A program made the translations under genes and the position numbers. A stretch of 8,434 nucleotides of DNA from Taibaiella sp047605615 (GTDB lineage: Bacteria; Bacteroidota; Bacteroidia; Chitinophagales; Chitinophagaceae), in assembly GCA_047605615.1 (NCBI GenBank), contig JASGFI010000130.1, positions 1 through 8,434 of the forward strand. The letters run 5' to 3'. This document shows positions 6,279-8,434 of the stretch, piece after piece (the first letter of the stretch is position 1; each line of letters opens with the position of its first letter). The notes beneath the pieces were generated by a model. The model saw only the letters and a list, made by a program, of their open reading frames with translations. It did no database searches and was not told the origin of the DNA.

Positions 6279-6317
6279 TCCCCGCCATCGCAATACCGTT
6301 GCCCGCCGCAACAAAAA

Positions 6318-7436
6318 ATGAAACTACACCTCATATCGCCCGATATACCCTTTCCGCCCGATTACGGGGGCATGGTGGATGTTTTTTACAAAATAAAAAA
6401 CCTGCACGAAGCCGGCGTGGAAATATACCTGCACTGCTTTGAATACGGGCGCGGCAAACCGGAGGCCCTGCGGCAATATTGCAAGGCGGTGTATTACTAT
6501 CCCCGCAAAACGGGGCTGCGCGGGCTGTCGCTTACGTTGCCTTATATGATGTATTCGCGCAGGGATGCCCGGTTGTTGGCTAATTTGCAAAAAACAGATG
6601 CCCCCATTTTGTTTGAAGGCGTTCATTGTGCTTATTATTTAAGCCATGCGTCATTGGCCGGTAGGTTGAAGTTATTGCGCAACCAAAACTTGGAACAGGA
6701 TTATTTCAAACAACTGTCGCTTAGGCCGACGGGGCTTTTCAGCAAATTGTATTACCGTGTGGAAGCCGCATTGTTGCAACGTACCGAAGCGCGTTTGCAC
6801 GCTGCCGATGCCTTTATGACGGTAGCCCTGCACGATTACGATTTTTTCAAAAAAGCCTATCCCGACAAGACACACGTTTACATACCTTCTTTTCAGCCTT
6901 ACGATGCCGTGTGCAGCCGCCCGGGACAGGGGCAATATGTGTTGTACCAAGGCAACCTTGGCCACCCGGAAAACATAGAAGCGGCCATGTTTTTGCTGAC
7001 GCAGGTTTGTGGCTTGTGCCCGGATGTGCAGTTCGTTTTTGCCGGCAAAAATCCCTCCGAGGAAATAAAGGCCGCCATAGATGTGCGGGAAAATTGCAGC
7101 CTGATACCCAATCCTGATATGGACACCATGAGCCAATTGGTGGCCGATGCGCAGGTACATGTATTGCCTACGTTTCAGGCTACGGGCTTGAAGCTGAAAT
7201 TGCTGCACGCACTCTTTAACGGCAGGCACGCCTTGGTGAACGAGGCCATGGTGGCGGGTACGGGCATAGTGCATCTATGTACGCAGGCGGAAACTGCCCA
7301 AGATTTTTCAAAGAAAATCCACGAGTTGATGGCACAACCGTTTACCGCAGGCATGATAGCCGAAAGGGAAGCGGTTTTGTTGCGGCATTACAACAATAAG
7401 GCCAATGCGCGGCGCATTATCGAATTCCTTCTATAA
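6318..7436 (+). CDS. GT-B fold glycosyltransferase (GT4-like)
   Basis: This 372-residue protein reads as a retaining GT-B glycosyltransferase of the GT1/GT4 superfamily. It has an N-terminal acceptor-domain start with a glycine-rich loop (PFPPDYGG, 11-18), RNQNLEQDYFKQL (121-133; Bacteroidota homologues have a similar R-N-x-N-x-E segment), then the donor domain with YQGNLGHPENIEAA (210-223), VFAGKNPS (240-247) and LPTFQATGLKLKLLHAL (283-299), which occupies the nucleotide-sugar-binding position. No signal peptide or membrane segment is seen, so it should act at the cytoplasmic membrane face in surface glycan synthesis. Donor and acceptor are unknown. It is not inside a visible polysaccharide cluster. 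Ile codons are host-like (ATA 11 of 15). Its end overlaps the convergent ftsE gene by 20 bases. The A-rich AAAAAATG start is typical of the phylum. Confidence 0.85.
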   Translation: MKLHLISPDIPFPPDYGGMVDVFYKIKNLHEAGVEIYLHCFEYGRGKPEALRQYCKAVYYYPRKTGLRGLSLTLPYMMYSRRDARLLANLQKTDAPILFEGVHCAYYLSHASLAGRLKLLRNQNLEQDYFKQLSLRPTGLFSKLYYRVEAALLQRTEARLHAADAFMTVALHDYDFFKKAYPDKTHVYIPSFQPYDAVCSRPGQGQYVLYQGNLGHPENIEAAMFLLTQVCGLCPDVQFVFAGKNPSEEIKAAIDVRENCSLIPNPDMDTMSQLVADAQVHVLPTFQATGLKLKLLHALFNGRHALVNEAMVAGTGIVHLCTQAETAQDFSKKIHELMAQPFTAGMIAEREAVLLRHYNNKANARRIIEFLL

Positions 7437-8106
7437 GCTCTACCACGGCACCTTTGTCTATGCCCACCACCCTTGCCGGGTAGCGTTGTATCAAGCCGTA
7501 GTCGTGGGTGGCCATTACCACGGCGGTATGCGAGTCGCGGCAGATGTTGATGAGCAATTGCATTATCTTGTCGGTGGTTTCGGGGTCGAGGTTGCCGGTA
7601 GGTTCGTCGGCCAGTATAAGTTTTGGGTTGTTGAGCAGGGCGCGGGCTATGTCCACGCGTTGTTGTTCGCCGCCGCTCATCTCGTAGGTCATTTTGTAGC
7701 CTTTGGCGTGTAGCCCCACTTGCTCCAGTACGCTTTCTATCTTCTCTTTTATCTTCACCTTGTCGGTCCAGCCGGTGGCTTTTAATACAAACTCAAGGTT
7801 GTCGTGTACGTTGCGGTCGGTAAGCAGTTGGAAGTCTTGGAATACTATGCCCAGGTTGCGGCGCAGCATGGGTACTGTTTTCCACGTAAGGTCGCGCAGT
7901 TGGAAGCCGGCCACTTCGCCCTCCCCTTCTTGCAGGTGCAAGTCGCCGTACAGGGTCTTGAGCAGCGACGATTTGCCCGTACCGGTTTTGCCTATCAGAT
8001 AGACAAACTCACCTTTTTGCACCTCCAAGTCCACATTGCCCAATACGAGGCTTTTGCCTTGGTAGATTTGCGCGCCCTTAAGCCTTACCGGAACTTCAAA
8101 ACTCAT
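7417..8106 (-). CDS. ftsE: Cell-division ABC transporter ATPase FtsE
   Basis: This 229-residue protein is an ABC ATPase of FtsE length and layout: Walker A GKTGTGKS (39-46), Q-loop Gln90 in GIVFQDFQLL, signature MSGGEQQR (143-150), Walker B LILADEPTGNLD (163-174, catalytic Glu168) and switch His201 in ATHD. FIVFQ/DFxLL and the TVPMLRRNLG segment fit the FtsE/LolD/MacB branch, and FtsE is the best match. FtsE pairs with the membrane protein FtsX at the divisome and drives periplasmic peptidoglycan hydrolases through ATP hydrolysis. No ftsX lies next to it in the window, and the neighbour downstream is a convergent glycosyltransferase, so FtsX must be encoded elsewhere. The ATG at 8106 is about 20 bases from a strong promoter match. 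A LolD- or MacB-like transporter ATPase is the main alternative. Confidence 0.88.
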   Translation of the reverse strand: MSFEVPVRLKGAQIYQGKSLVLGNVDLEVQKGEFVYLIGKTGTGKSSLLKTLYGDLHLQEGEGEVAGFQLRDLTWKTVPMLRRNLGIVFQDFQLLTDRNVHDNLEFVLKATGWTDKVKIKEKIESVLEQVGLHAKGYKMTYEMSGGEQQRVDIARALLNNPKLILADEPTGNLDPETTDKIMQLLINICRDSHTAVVMATHDYGLIQRYPARVVGIDKGAVVELIEGIR

Positions 8107-8129
8107 GATGCCTGCTGTTTTTTGCTATG

Positions 8130-8160
8130 CAAAAGTAGGGTTTTGGGTGGAGGTGGGCAA
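8130..8160 (-). promoter_or_regulatory. Promoter for ftsE
   Basis: On the minus strand TTG (8160-8158) is followed after 20 bases by TACTTTTG (8137-8130), an exact TAnnTTTG match. Transcription would start near 8123, about 17-20 bases before the ATG. This is one of the two best promoter matches in the window. Confidence 0.6.
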
Positions 8161-8222
8161 GCGTGTGAAAATACGGGTGGGTTGCAAATTGTTGCAGGGG
8201 AAGTATGGCTCTCCCGCTTTGC

Positions 8223-8271
8223 CATGCCGTAGGCATCTATTGCAGGGTGTTTTTTAGATGCCTACGGCATG
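8223..8271. repeat. Perfect 17-bp inverted repeat with palindromic arms (REP-like)
   Basis: The arm CATGCCGTAGGCATCTA (8223-8239) is the exact reverse complement of 8255-8271, with a 15-base loop. Each arm also contains its own hairpin, ATGCC-GTA-GGCAT on the left and ATGCC-TAC-GGCAT on the right. The element can fold as one long stem or two small ones, like paired REP sequences or a miniature mobile element. No T-run follows either arm, so it is not a normal terminator. Confidence 0.8.
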
Positions 8272-8317
8272 ACAATGGGGATAAAAATTGATTGGAGCAA
8301 AAATTTGAACTTTTCTC

Positions 8318-8344
8318 GGCGAAGCCAAATGCCCCTTGGGGGCA
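8318..8344. repeat. Pair of small GC-rich palindromes
   Basis: GGC-GAA-GCC (8318-8326) is followed at once by TGCCCC (8330-8335) and GGGGCA (8339-8344) around a 3-base loop. The stems are short, and no T-run follows. They may belong to the same repeat family or mobile-element margin as the larger inverted repeat to the left; this is inference. Confidence 0.35.
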
Positions 8345-8434
8345 ATGTCATTTAGTTAAGGTATAGAATGAAGTGATTTAAACTTTTTTTGGTTATACTA
8401 AAATTTTAATGGAGTAAGTTTACGAAAAAAAAGC

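Larger units (their letters stand above)
8107..8434. other. Gene-free region upstream of ftsE, rich in palindromes
   Basis: I see no gene in these 328 bases on either strand. It holds the ftsE promoter (8130-8160), a TTGCAGGG direct repeat (8192-8199 and 8240-8247), a perfect 17-bp inverted repeat (8223-8271), two small GC-rich hairpins (8318-8326 and 8330-8344), and then an AT-rich stretch to the window edge. The mix resembles a repeat-laden intergenic region or the margin of a mobile element beyond the window. Confidence 0.6.

Noticed and set aside
6672..7274. Minus-strand open frame (200 codons) opposite the glycosyltransferase
   Set aside because: It is a shadow frame without motifs, and the sense gene is a well-supported glycosyltransferase.
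8223..8271. Intrinsic terminator
   Set aside because: The stem is strong, but no T-run follows on either strand and no gene ends nearby.
1..8434. CRISPR array, tRNA or rRNA genes
   Set aside because: I found no regularly spaced direct repeats, no tRNA-like cloverleaf and no rRNA segments.

Overview
The window looks like a chromosomal segment of a member of the Bacteroidota, probably of the Chitinophagia/Saprospiria/Sphingobacteriia type. Four things suggest this: a typical Bacteroidota DUF2795 small protein; an mreB-mreC-mreD cluster with Bacteroidota-style sequences; starts with A-rich leaders rather than Shine-Dalgarno sites; and repeated matches to the Bacteroidota promoter pattern (TTG/TTTG, about 19-21 bases, TAnnTTTG). 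The species cannot be fixed from the sequence.

Layout. Bases 1-400 hold a promoter, a 73-residue DUF2795 gene and a hairpin terminator. Bases 429-3093 on the minus strand are the rod-shape genes mreB, mreC and mreD, transcribed leftwards. A strong terminator-like hairpin lies between mreB and mreC. A 320-base divergent intergenic region (3094-3413) separates mreB from a plus-strand flavoprotein of the thioredoxin-reductase-like ferredoxin-NADP reductase family, which ends in a textbook intrinsic terminator (4449-4487).

Bases about 4560-6280 are different in character: AT-rich, with ATT rather than ATA as the favoured isoleucine codon. They carry a two-gene restriction-modification unit, a C5-cytosine DNA methyltransferase overlapping an HNH endonuclease by 11 bases. 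Immediately after the endonuclease stop codon is a 111-base non-coding block (6168-6278) full of interlocking inverted and direct repeats. It ends in a good promoter match reading into the next gene. This block is the most unusual thing in the window and may be the end of a mobile cassette.

Bases 6318-7436 encode a GT-B-fold glycosyltransferase in the host codon style. Its 3' end overlaps by 20 bases the convergent minus-strand ftsE gene (7417-8106), the ATPase of the FtsEX divisome complex. Upstream of ftsE are a clear promoter and then 270 bases with no gene. That stretch contains a perfect 17-bp inverted repeat whose arms are themselves palindromic (REP-like) and further small palindromes running to the window edge.

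Functionally, the host backbone is cell-envelope biology: shape (MreBCD), division (FtsE) and surface glycan synthesis (glycosyltransferase), plus a redox enzyme. A defence cassette appears to have been inserted between the redox enzyme and the glycosyltransferase.
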